Shown here: in pieces, positions 25,101 through 35,851 of the stretch
How positions within the stretch are numbered: the first letter of the stretch is position 1
Layout: every line of letters begins with the position of its first letter
Position numbers and translations under genes: made by a program
Notes under the pieces: model-generated
What the model was told of the DNA's origin: nothing
The model's input: only the letters and a program-made list of their open reading frames with translations
Database searches by the model: none
From: Paramecium octaurelia
Taxonomy: Eukaryota; Ciliophora; Oligohymenophorea; Peniculida; Parameciidae
Length of the DNA: 64,000 bases
Assembly (NCBI GenBank): GCA_905182995.1
Contig: CAJJDP010000094.1
Location: forward strand, 350,119-414,118
Direction: 5' to 3'

Positions 25101-28100
25101 CACTTCTTAGAACCTTATTATTATCACCATAACCAACAACAAACCCAACTGCTGCTTTCTTAGCTGTACTGTAAGAGAATGTGATAAAATACCACATGCT
25201 GTCTAAGTCTTCATTTAAAGCCACAATCTAATCTTTCACTTTTTTCTTTTCTTAATGATCGTAGGTTGAGAAAATAAAAGAGTTCTCTATCATAAAAATA
25301 GCTAAAGTTCTGTCCCCATAATAGGTTAAGTCTTTATAATCTTGATTTGAAGTTAGTCGAGATAGGAAGTAGTAGGTTTCTGGTTTTCTTTAATGCACTT
25401 TAGGCGCATTTGAAGTGTACCTCATCCAAAATCCATATCCATATTCATCAGAATCCTGTAGTAGCTCTCTGTCTGCAAATTCATATTATTCTACTACTTC
25501 TCCATCATAAGAGGATTTTGCATATTTTGTTGAAACTGGAACATTGACTTTTTCTGTTTTTGGTCTAGTATTTACCTTATGTTTAGGAGGTTCATATTAA
25601 GTTGGTTCATTAGGATTGAACTCTTCTTTCAATGTTTGAATTTTTAAAGATTTTTCTTTATCATCCTTTACTTCTTCTTTTTTCTCAACACTTATACCAT
25701 CTATTTTTACTTTTTCTTCTTTTATTTAATTTACAACACTTTCAATAATTTCTTTTTTCTATTCACCTTACTCTTCTTTTTTCACACTATTTTGATCCTG
25801 CTCAGGCTTTTAATCTACTTTTACTTAAGATTTTTCTTCTGCACTTTAAATATCACTTTATTAATTTTATTTATTTTCACTATTAGTAGGCTGGCCTATA
25901 TTATCATTAGGTTTGATTTAAACGCCAGAGGATTTTTCTTAATTATTCGAAGCATCTGCAACTTCTTTTTTTGGTACTTCTTCTTTCTTTTAATTTTACT
26001 AATCTTATTTATTTGTTGTTTCTTATCCACTAATCTATTCTGTTGGCAATGATTTCTAATCTTTAGTATCATCCATAACACTATCTAATAAATCATCAAA
26101 TTATGAATCTTGTATGATTAGCGAATTTTTTTATTCTGGATCAATCATATTTACTCTATGATAAGCTCTAATTTCAGGATCATATTCATAATAAATTACT
26201 TAATCCCCTTATATTTCATAATAGATGTATTCTTATCGATAATCGAATTAAACATCTTAACTTATTTCTCCAGTCTACTCATTTTAATTAACAAGGTCAT
26301 TTTCCTATTAGACTTCATCTACATATTGAGTTTCATCTTAATTATCTCCATCTTTTTCGTAAAGATAATCATCAGATAATTGATCCTAATAATTTATAGA
26401 ATCTTCATTAGAAAAAGATTCATTTCTTGCATCCTCTAATGAAACATTAGGGGCATCATCATTATTTTCTTCAATATCAAGATTGATTTATTAGTCTCCA
26501 ATTGAATTTAAAAAGTATGCCTTTGTTTTTGGAACCTATGTACTTGTTTAAGAAATAACGTGTGTGTTCCCATCGGAATCTATTGTATATTCAGTCACTT
26601 CCTCTACTGAAAATTCTTCCCAAACTTCTTCTCCGTCTTCAGTTTTCACAACCTTTTTCTTTTATTTATTGTTACTTTATCCTTAAGAACTTTTGGACTA
26701 ATTTTTTTTATTGCTTGATGTTGAGGATGAAGATTATTTAGTAGTAGTTTAACTTTATTCAGATTTTTAGCTTTAACTACTACTTTAACTTCCTTTTTAA
26801 GTACTACTACTGCTTTATCCTCCAGTAGCAACTGACTAACTTTTTGAACTGCTGCTTGACCCTTATCCTTATCCTTATTCTCTTTATTCAGCTTCAGAAT
26901 ATTTTTAAGTTAGTCTATCAGCTACAGATTAACTAACCTTCTAATTTTTTTATTAGTCTTAATCTGCTTACTTTTATGTACTTCCAGCAGCAGTTCGACT
27001 AGATGAGCTTTATGAACTTGATGAGCTGGATGACCCTGATGAGCTGGATGAGCTTGATGAGCTTGATGAACTAGAGGAGCTGGAAGAGCTAGATGAGCTT
27101 GCAGATTTAGATGATTTGGAGGAAGAAGATCCAGAGGATCCGCTAATCTTTTTAGTTTTTTTAACTCTTCTTTTCACAGTTTTTATGACTTTTCTTACTT
27201 TTCCATTACTATCAGGTTCTTCTACTTCAATTTATTCATAAATATCTTCCTCGCCATCTCCATCTTATGGAGGATTAGAGTTAGAGGCAGAAGTAACTTA
27301 TTGAGTTGATTAACTTGATGATGCTTATGTTTATGCCTATCCTTATGCTGATGATGATGAAGATTAGGATGATGATGATGATGATGATGATGAGGAAGAG
27401 GAAGAGGATGATGAGGAAGATGATGATTTTGATCCACTAGAAGAGCTTGAAGATTTTGATGATTTGGAGGATGAAGATCCAGAAGATCCACTTATCTTTT
27501 TAGTTTTTTTAACTCTTCTTTTCACAGTTTTCACGACTTTTCTTACTTTTCCATTACCGTCAGGTTCCTCTACTTCAATTTATTCATAAATATCTTCCTC
27601 ACCTGCATCATCTCCTTCTTGTGAAGAGTTAACTTTGGAAACAGAAGCATTTGATTGAGTAGATTAGCTTGAAATTGATGAACTACCTTCTACAGCTTTA
27701 TTAGATTGACTGCTACTAGTTGTAGACTAACTTGATGATGCTGACGTTTATGCTGATCCTTAGGCTGATGATTATGATGACCTTTATGCCGATCCTTAGG
27801 CTGATGATTATGCTGACGTTTATGCCGATCCTTAGGCTGATGATTATTATGATTATGATGACGTTTATGCCGATCCCTAGGCTGATGATTATTATGATGA
27901 TGCTGACGTTTATGACGATCCTTAGGCTGATGATTATTATGATGATGATGATGATGAGGAAGAGGATGATGAGGAAGATGATGATTTTGATCCACTAGCA
28001 GAGCTTGAAGATTTTGATGATTTGGAGGATGAAGATCCAGAAGATCCACTTACCTTTTTAGTTTTTTTAACTCTTCTTTTCACCGTTTTCATGACTTTTT

Positions 28101-29655
28101 TGACTTTTCCATTACCATCACGTTCCTCTACTTCAATTTATTCATAAATATCTTCCTCTCCTGCATCTTCATTATTTTACTATTGTGTATTTTATTATTC
28201 TTGTGTCGTTTTAGCCTCATCTTATTGTTTGGCTCCTTACTAAACCTAATCATTTGATTTTACTTATTCCTATCTATTATTTTACTATTGCTAAGTTTAT
28301 CTATTATTCTCCTATGATCCTACCCTACCATCTGTAGAAGCTCCTACTCCATCTGCTTTTACTATCTCTCCTTCAACAACTTCTTCATCGTCATCTGGAG
28401 GAATTTCCAAAGGAAGATTCTTATCTTTTTAATTTTCTTATTATTTTTCTTCCTCTTTTTCTTCTTATGGTTTTTCTTCTTCCTCTTATTCTTCTTATGG
28501 TTTTTGTATTTCTTTATCTTACTAAATAGGGTCTGACTAATCATTTGCATTAATATCTGATTCGACCTCAGTTTCCTCTCCACTAACACACAAATCAGGT
28601 TCATCATAATTATTTTGATGTCCAGAATCTGGTCCAAATTCCCTTTCTATTATTATTTCTCTTGGTTTTTTTTTTTTGGAATCTAATTCTAAATCATCTT
28701 CTTCTCCATCAATTCTATTACTATCTGGGGTTGGTTCTATTTCTACACCCTCTTCCCCCTCCTCCTCCTCAGATGATGATGTATTTCTTTATTTATCATT
28801 ACTTTCCTCTTCGTTAGCATTTTAGGGTGTATCATCCTCTTCGCCTTAAGGACAGACTTCATCATCATTATAAAGGATAGGTTAAGGACCTTATGATTCC
28901 TACCTAGAAGTTTTTGGTATTTAGTATTAAGGAATTGAACCTTAGTTAGAAGGGTATTCATATTAGTTTTAATTATTATCATCCCAACTATCAACTCTAT
29001 TATGATTATATTAGCATTCCTATTTTTTCATTTACAAATCTCTTATCTTTTCTCGTAACCTTGTAGGCTATTGATATTAAGAGCATTCGTTTAAATTTCT
29101 ATTTATTTAATACCTCATGTTCTATAAATAATCTTCAATTTTATTTGCCATAGCAACACGTTCATCATAGCTTTAAGTATTTTAGAATTATCTCATATAT
29201 TCTATGCATTAATCTAGATTTCCTCTTGCCCATTAATGATTTAATTAAGCAAGTGACATGTCCAATAATGAACTCGATAAACTTCCTGTAATTTGCAAGA
29301 ACATTTCTAAATATTTACAATACTTACTTTATTATTAAACATCATCAATTTGCTTTGCTTTTTCCACTAATTTAGCGATTTGGTCAATAATTGTTATATC
29401 CTTCTATAATTAATCCTTATGTTCAACAATATCAGCCCACTTAGATAACTCTACGATGGTGTAATCATAGAAATCGAACCTCATTTAGCATGTAAACTTT
29501 GATGTATTAATATCATTGGCTTCCTAAAAACTTAAGCCTTGAAATATATATAAAGTGTTACTTCTTTCTCGAGTTTTTAAATTTTATGTTTTCATTTCTA
29601 CTTATATTGCATTAGCTACTGCAATTATAAGAAGTGTTAAGAAGACTTTTTTCAT
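19110..29655 (-). CDS. Giant secreted modular protein: Ser/Gln/Glu-rich half plus ten ConA/laminin-G-like modules
   Basis: One frame runs from the ATG at 29655 to TGA 19110-19112. After removing a single 25-nt intron (about 19404-19428) it encodes 3,506 residues; I followed the whole frame. It starts with a signal peptide (MKKVFLTLLIIAVANA). Residues 20-210 are helical with spaced Cys. Residues 210-1400 are low-complexity: Glu/Asp/Gln blocks, Ser runs, and a basic linker present three times (EEDIYEQIEVEE, then VKRRVKKTKK). The C-terminal about 2,000 residues are ten tandem modules of about 210 residues. Each has an E-Y-[SG]-x-G-x-W signature, GDR-x-L, F-S-T-Y, a W-x-Y-x-Y-x-G-Y strand and an L/F-G-x-G-[AS]-[FY] ending, the layout of concanavalin/LamG-like beta sandwiches. 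No membrane anchor is visible, so a secreted or matrix protein is likely. It is divergent from a trichocyst matrix gene. Function unknown. Confidence 0.85.
19430..25460 (-). repeat. Ten tandem ConA/LamG-like protein modules of about 640 bp
   Basis: The Tyr/Trp signature that opens each module lies near 25435, 24795, 24125, 23490, 22850, 22215, 21615, 20965, 20350 and 19710. The spacing is about 590-670 bp. DNA identity between modules is low, so the repeats are old and are conserved at protein level: EYSVAAWFRW, EYSFGMWTRW, EYSVGFWCRF, EYSIGVWTRW and similar. Confidence 0.8.
26990..28165 (-). repeat. Repeated basic linker plus poly-Ser block inside the giant gene
   Basis: A unit coding for EEDIYEQIEVEE, a Lys/Arg-rich stretch and a long Ser run occurs three times, near 27000-27250, 27370-27600 and 27940-28160. 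DNA similarity between these copies is high, unlike the LamG modules, so they arose by recent internal duplication. The Ser runs use mixed TCA, TCT, TCC and AGC codons, seen on the plus strand as tga/gat repeats. Confidence 0.75.
27744..27950 (-). repeat. Short tandem repeat coding for Ser-Gln-Ser-Ala-Gln-Gly units
   Basis: About five imperfect copies, 33-48 bp each, of a unit coding for roughly SSAQGSAQTS lie between two poly-Ser blocks. The copies share the plus-strand core gatccttaggctgatgatta with single changes. The repeat is in frame and probably varies in number between strains. Confidence 0.7.
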
Positions 29656-30808
29656 CTATTATCTATCCGTTTTTAAATAAAATATTAAATAAAATATGAA
29701 TAGGAATGTAGAATTAGATTACAACAAATACTGATGAACCTCCTTTGTTTATAAAAACTACATCGCTTTTGATATGCTAAACAGAATACTTTCTTATTTT
29801 TACTTTGAATGTAAAATAGATTATTATAATATAATTCTGAATTGAAATATAGATCAGAATTTCCTGAAATGATTGATTATGATAAATGGTCTTGATTAAA
29901 GAACTAGCTGCATTTATATAATAATCATGCATATATATTCAGAGTTTTTTTAAAAAACAGTATTTAGTTTCTTATTGATATTCTTAGGATTCCATTAAAA
30001 TGATTTCAATTGAGGAATGACTTACTCTAAATTTTTAGTAAGCTATTCTTAGTAACAGCAAAGAATACTTTAGTGATTTTAGTTTAACAATTTATTTTAA
30101 CCTAATCCAACTACCTTATTTGAAGCAGCTCTAAATTTCACAATTGAAAAACAATCTCATACCAATTTAAGAAGTTTAATGCTTAATGTTCTCAATAAAT
30201 CAATTTGAAGATAAGAATGTTAATTCCTATCAATCAACATTGCCCAATTCAATTCGTACTTTAATTCAATCAAGAGTTCATTTGGAATCTATAGAGTACT
30301 TGATTGAAAGTAGAATCTCAAAATACTCTCTCTATATATTTGAGACAATTGATTCTCCGTGTTGATTATAAATTAATTTTAAAATTTGATAACAGTACAT
30401 TTATATATATAAAATTATAAAACTAACCTGAAATATACAAGCATGAAATATCGAATCACTAAATGAAAAAGAGCATCAAATATTTGATTATTTTTGTTAA
30501 GAATTATTCTTACATAAAACAGGGAAAGTTTAAGATTTACAAATAATAATAAGAACATTTAATAACTTCTACAATTTATTTTTTATATTATTTTACTTAG
30601 ATAAGCAAATATTAAAACTGATAAGAATGTTGCAACATTCTTTTTGAAAAATAAGATTAAAGAATAATAGTAGTTTAAATAATAATAATGTTATTATAAA
30701 ATAATGAGAATAGAATAGCGTTTTTAATTGTTTATTAATTAATGAAGACTAGTCGTTTTTATTGTTTAACTATGTAATTTTTGTGTTGGCAATAACAATA
30801 ATTATCTT
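29656..30808. other. Long intergenic region between two divergent secretory genes, with possible gene remnant
   Basis: About 1.15 kb separate the starts of the giant secreted protein and the trichocyst matrix protein. Both promoters should lie here. Around 30120-30370 the plus strand has coding-like fragments (IRTLIQSRVHLESIEYLIES) in frames broken by TGA, which may be a decayed gene. I see nothing definite elsewhere. Confidence 0.4.
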
Positions 30809-31935
30809 ATGAAGACAATATTACTCATCGCTTTGATTGCAGTAGCCTTCACAGCCAGAGTGTAAGAGAGAAATCTAGCTAAAATTACAACAGACCTTCA
30901 AAAGAGCACATATGGAAGTGCATTACTCCACTTAGTTGAGCTCCACTCAATGGCTGGAGGTCCAGTTTAAGAGTTAATTGATGCTATTGAAGAGCTTATT
31001 AATGATCTAGAAGAAGAATTAGAAGAATTAGAATTGAATTTCAAAGTCAGAACCAATGAGCACAATGCATTAGTTGTTAGCCTCGAATAGGACATCTAAG
31101 ATGCTGTTATTGGTAATAATAAATACAATTTCTTTAGATGTTAATAATACATAAGACACATTAGATAATTTGTTGTTCCCAAGAAGAGAATAACTTCAAG
31201 TTAGAATTGAATAAATTCAAGAAAACCAAGAAGCCAATAGAAAGAATTATGATGAGGCTATCCTTGTTAGAGAATAAGAACACGAAGATTTCGAATTCTA
31301 AATTGCTGAATTGAATGATGCAACTGCTGCTGTAGATGATGCTCTTGCTCTTCTTGAAACATTAACAAATCCATCACTTCTTTAAGTTAGAAGATTCTAA
31401 AATTCATTGAAAAACATTGAAGCAAAGATTAAATCAAGATCTAAGATGGCTCCAATGATCAAGGCTCTTATTTCTTTGGCCTCAAATTAAAACTTTTCTG
31501 ACTAAGGCATTATTGGTTAAATTGTTGATGCTCTTAATGAATTCAGAAACGCTGTTGTTGATTCAATCAATGCTTAAACAGCTGCTGAAGCCTAAGCTTA
31601 AGCTGATCATGAAGAATATCTTGAACAATTAGATGATGAATATGCTGAATTCTAAAGATAAATTAACAGAGTCAATGTTGATTTGACAGCCACTAATGGT
31701 AATTATATAATATAATTAATTTATAGAAAAGATCGATTAATTGACTGAATTCAGAGACTAAAGAGAAGCTGACAGAAAATAATACACAGCTGAATTGGAA
31801 TTGGAAAACAATACCTACGCAGAAGAAACCGATACCTACACCAACTTAAAGAATGAATTCACTAGAGAACTTGGAATCAGCGAATAAGCTTTATCTGTTG
31901 TCTAAAGCGCTGATTTCTCAAACATCAAAGTTTGA
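30809..31935 (+). CDS. Trichocyst matrix protein (TMP family)
   Basis: Introns at 31113-31137 (25 nt) and 31699-31726 (28 nt) give 357 residues. TMPs are packed in dense-core trichocysts and form the crystalline matrix that expands on discharge. A signal peptide is present (MKTILLIALIAVAFTA). The mature part is almost wholly coiled coil: an acidic block (AIEELINDLEEELEELELN), then long Glu/Gln/Asp-rich helices with Ala and Asn, as in processed TMPs of the T1/T2/T4 groups. Codon use is biased to a few codons (GCT, GTT, AGA, TAA for Gln), as expected for a highly expressed gene. Processing sites of the proprotein cannot be fixed from sequence alone. Close paralogues are expected elsewhere, since TMPs form a large multigene family. 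Confidence 0.85.
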
Positions 31936-32225
31936 TAAGAATGAATTATACAGGTTTCTTCTTATTCAACCATATTATTTTTCCATTCCTTCATTTCAGA
32001 GTAATAATACATATGTTATTTATTTAAATTTCTTTGCATAATCCATAATCAATCGCAGAGGTTTTGGAATTGCATTATATATTTTATAATAGACACTGAA
32101 TTTAACTTCTTCCCAAATGAGAAATTCAGCTGTTTTTATTTATAATTTTAGAATTCTTTCATGATTATTCGATGGATGATTTATTGATTTGACCTCTTTA
32201 AATAAATTTTATTCTTTATAATTAT
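31936..32225. other. AT-rich intergenic region
   Basis: About 290 bp lie between the trichocyst gene stop and the MORN gene start. I see no gene or structured element. Confidence 0.4.
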
Positions 32226-33554
32226 ATGTCAGAAATAAAGAGTGCTTTATAATCAAATATAGTACATATCTTAGAAAACAAGCCTGCAAAGAACATAGAA
32301 GGCTTTAGATAATAATAATTGGAAGTATATAGTTTCATAGAAAATAGAGTAGAAGAAAACTTATAGAAGAATTCAAATAACTCTATATTTATGATGAAAA
32401 GGGAAATTTAAGAGGAGATTGCAAAATAAAGAAGTTTGTTGATGGTAGTAGATATGAAGGGTAGTTATCGAATGATAAAAGAAGTGGTAAAAAAATTAAT
32501 TTGATCTAGATTAGGGTATGGAATATATTACTATAATAATGGTGATATATTTTTGGGGGAATGGTTTGACGATAAATTTAATGGATCAGGGCATTATTTA
32601 TTCGCGAATGGTATTTTGGTTAGTAAACTTAGGTGAAAGATATTCTGGAGTATTATCAGATGGTTTGAAACATGGACATGGAAAATATTATTATTTGAAT
32701 GGAAATACTTACGATGGAGATTGGCAAAATGATAAAAAGCATGGAAAGGGAAGATATGTTTATTACAGCACAGATGAATATTATGATGGAGATTGGAGAG
32801 AAGGAGAAAGACATGGAAAGGGAGAGGCTGGTTATGCATATGGAGATGTTTATGTAGGAGATTTTAAGAAGAATGAGCGAAACGGCTTTGGAATCATGAA
32901 ATTTAATGATGGAGCAAGAGTAGAAGGAAATTGGGTAAATGGGCAATTGTGTGGTTAAGCTAAAATGTAATATCCAAATGGTGATACTTATGAAGGGGAA
33001 TGGGACAGGAATTAAAAAAATGGAGATGGAGTTTATACTATGTGCAACGGATAATCGATATATAAGGGCTAATTTAGAAATGATTTATGGAACGGGCTTG
33101 GAATATTGCAATATGAAAATGGAGATCACTATAAAGGATATTTTAGGGATGGCAAGAAAGATGGGGAAGGGGAATTTAAATACGCTTCATCAAGAGATAC
33201 ATATACAGGATAATTCAGAAAAGATTAAAGAACAGGACAAGGAGTTATGCTTTATGCTAATGGAGACAGGTATGAGGGGGAATGGCTAGCAGATAAAAAA
33301 CATGGAAGAGGAAAGTATACCCATGCTTTAACAGATGACATTTATGATGGAGAATGGGTTTAGGATTAAAAACATGGCAAAGGATAATATATTTTTGGGT
33401 ATTTAATGTAATTTAACTTATAAGAAATGGAGATCAATATGTTGGAGATTGGTTATAGGATAAAATGCATGGAAAAGGAAAATTTATTACAAAGGAAGGC
33501 ATTGTATATGCTGGTGAATTTAAAAATCATAGATATATCGGTCCAATTAATTGA
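32226..33554 (+). CDS. MORN-repeat protein
   Basis: Introns at 32325-32347, 32487-32514, 32611-32632 and 33399-33424 give 409 residues. After about 55 helical residues the protein is a run of roughly 14 MORN repeats of 23 residues, each with the Y-x-G-x-W-x-x-x-x-x-x-G-x-G core, for example [18 protein letters not shown] and [22 protein letters not shown] repeats form an extended beta-hairpin sheet that binds lipids or scaffold partners at cortical and ciliary structures. No kinase or other domain is attached, so this is a pure MORN protein, as in many ciliate MORN families. The last intron ends AAG. It is on the same strand as the neighbours, 110 bp before the next gene. Confidence 0.85.
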
Positions 33555-33664
33555 TAACAGTTATTTATTAAATATCATATTGTTAATTTAGTACTCTTTT
33601 GTATTTTAACAATTAGTTATTAATTTATAGATTTATAATTTATTTGTTAATAAAATAATTTAAA

Positions 33665-35077
33665 ATGTCTGAAGTTCAACAACTTGAATAATAAAAAGTA
33701 TCAATTGAACAAAATTAAGAAATGTTATTGATATGGATGTCTTTGAAAAAGAACTTAAGCTCCAAATTTAAAAGTGCACAAGATGCATTTAAAGCTTTGA
33801 AAAAAGATGGATCCTAAATATTAACCATTGAAGATTTTTAAGAATATTCAAAAGGTTTAGATTTGTAAATCTTAACTTTATTTTAGGTCCTAGTTATTTA
33901 AAAATGTTGAGTTAAATAAAAGTAATTTTGGAAAGGTTTGGGAAAATTGGGAATATAAATAAAAGTAAAACGAACATAAATTATAAATAATAAATGAAAA
34001 ACTTAAATTACTTTCTATGTTTGAAAATAAGGAACAAATTAACGAAACTAAGGCTGATGTGACATCAAATAAAAGTATTCAAAAACTTATTAGCAATTGT
34101 GAATCCCTTGATTAATTATAAGAAAAGTTAGATTTGTTAGTAGAAGAAGGATAAAAGTAAAAAAACAAATCTGATATTGTTTAAAATGAAACAGATTGCT
34201 TTTCTATTTACTAGCCGAAGAAAAATGAATAACAGCCTGAAGAACTATATATTAGTAAATTACAGTTAAAGGTTAATGAAGGTGTAGACGGAAATCTTTA
34301 AACTATAAAAAAGAATATTAAAAGCTATATTGATGGTCAACATCATCATTTCAGAAACTAAACTGAACTTAGCAATGGTTCACTTCTCTAAAGCACTCTG
34401 TTAAATAAGGCATCTTTAATAACGAATCCTAAGCCTTATAAATAATCATACATTCCAGAACCTCTACATCAGAGTTCTCCTCAAAAAGAATGCTTAACTC
34501 TTCGCGTTTAACCCAAATAGAATTAATAATAAATAATAAAATCTCCCTACGAAGACAGATAATAAGAAGAAAGAAAGAGTCACAAAATTAACAGAATGAA
34601 AGGAGACCTCCATTCATATATATCTTAATTATTTTTTAATGAGAGGGAATTTAGATAAAATAATATCATATACAATAGGCCTTCATCATAAGATTAAAAA
34701 GGATTAGCCGGATTTATGAATTTCAGACAACATTTCAAAAATCAGCAAGATAAACCTTAGTTTTTTGAACCCTAAGATTCTAACACATAAAGGAGATTTT
34801 AAGATATTAGGTTAGATATATTTTAAATTTTAGATATAAACTTGATGACTTTTAATAACAAAAGCTCTCTTAATATAATTATATTACAAAAACTCAGCCA
34901 AATTATAGTCCTGAGAAAACTGATAGAACTTAAAACTTAAATGTTAAATCAAATTAGAGCAATAAAGTAAATTTGAAATATTCACCTGGAAATACTCATA
35001 GACTAAATTTAGGTTTTTTAAAATAAGAAAAGGAATAAAATAATCAGCAAATCTAAGATAAATAAATCGAATCTTGA
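33665..35077 (+). CDS. Gln-rich protein with EF-hand-like N-terminal segment, unknown function
   Basis: Introns at 33865-33886 (22 nt) and 34811-34833 (23 nt) give 455 residues. Near residues 35-60 the sequence AQDAFKALKKDGSQILTIED looks like a degenerate EF-hand, but the calcium loop is not complete, so binding is doubtful. A helical region of about 100 residues follows. The rest is Gln/Asn/Ser-rich with scattered basic patches and looks disordered. There is no membrane segment or signal peptide. I do not recognise a family. Confidence 0.65.
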
Positions 35078-35851
35078 ATATTAGAATGCATTTTTAAAGA
35101 AGAATTTATTTTCATCATTGTTTATATCCTCATTTTATGTTATTATTAGATTTAGTTTTTTTTGTATCTTCTATTTGATGCTTCTGATCTTCAAATTCAT
35201 TTCAACTTGATTGGGCTCTGAAAAACTTAGGTTCATTTAATCTTTGGTATTAGAAGATGCCAAATTCTTGTACTTAAATTTAACCCAAATTAAAATTATC
35301 ACAAGAACTCCAATATTTTGTTTGAAAATCTAACATTAAAGAGGTTTTAGAAGATAAAAATTGAATTCAATACCCAGTATGATTCATCATTATATTCAAA
35401 TGACAGAAAATGAAGTTTAGAATTCTGTAGATATAAATAAGGAGAATTTGAATTTATTCAAAAAATAAGAAATTTTCAGAATATTGAAACTAAGCTTAAA
35501 TTGTTTTTATTGATTCTATAGATGCATAGAACTCAATTTTAGCATTAATTTCTTAAACAAAATGTGGAATTGTTGATCTTCTGATCATAAAAAAAGCTTA
35601 AACTTCTAAATTAGTATAGATGAGAATTATTAATCTAATTTGTTTTTTGTGAAACATCCTGATCCGATGCACATTTATTAATGTATTTAAAGACAAATAA
35701 GATGAATATGAAGAAGGATTGTGAAAAAGTGGGTTTAAGTAAAAAAAAAATAAAATAAAAAAAATATTAAAAATTAGAGTTTCTAGAAACATCTCTTTTT
35801 TTATAATGAAAATTTGGCAAATTTTTAAACTATTTTTAAATATTTTAATCG
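35078..35851. pseudogene. Possible decayed coding sequence upstream of the DnaJ gene
   Basis: On the plus strand between about 35200 and 35720 several protein-like stretches (FNTQYDSSLYSNDR, YKQGEFEFIQKIRNFQNIE, FVKHPDPMHIYQ) follow one another but in frames separated by TGA or one-base shifts. I could not join them with GT-AG mini-introns. This could be a pseudogene remnant, or a real gene with sequence errors. The last about 130 bp before the DnaJ start are plain AT-rich DNA that probably holds its promoter. Confidence 0.35.

Noticed and set aside
25792-26379. Hydrophobic plus-strand open frames that resemble small membrane proteins
   Set aside because: They lie antisense to Lys/Glu/Gln-rich codons of the giant gene, which read as Leu/Phe/Ile on the opposite strand.
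27222-28049. His/Pro-rich and Met-rich open frames on both strands that look like metal-binding or repetitive peptides
   Set aside because: They are other-frame and antisense readings of the poly-Ser and Ser-Gln repeats of the giant minus-strand gene, whose own frame is continuous through this region.
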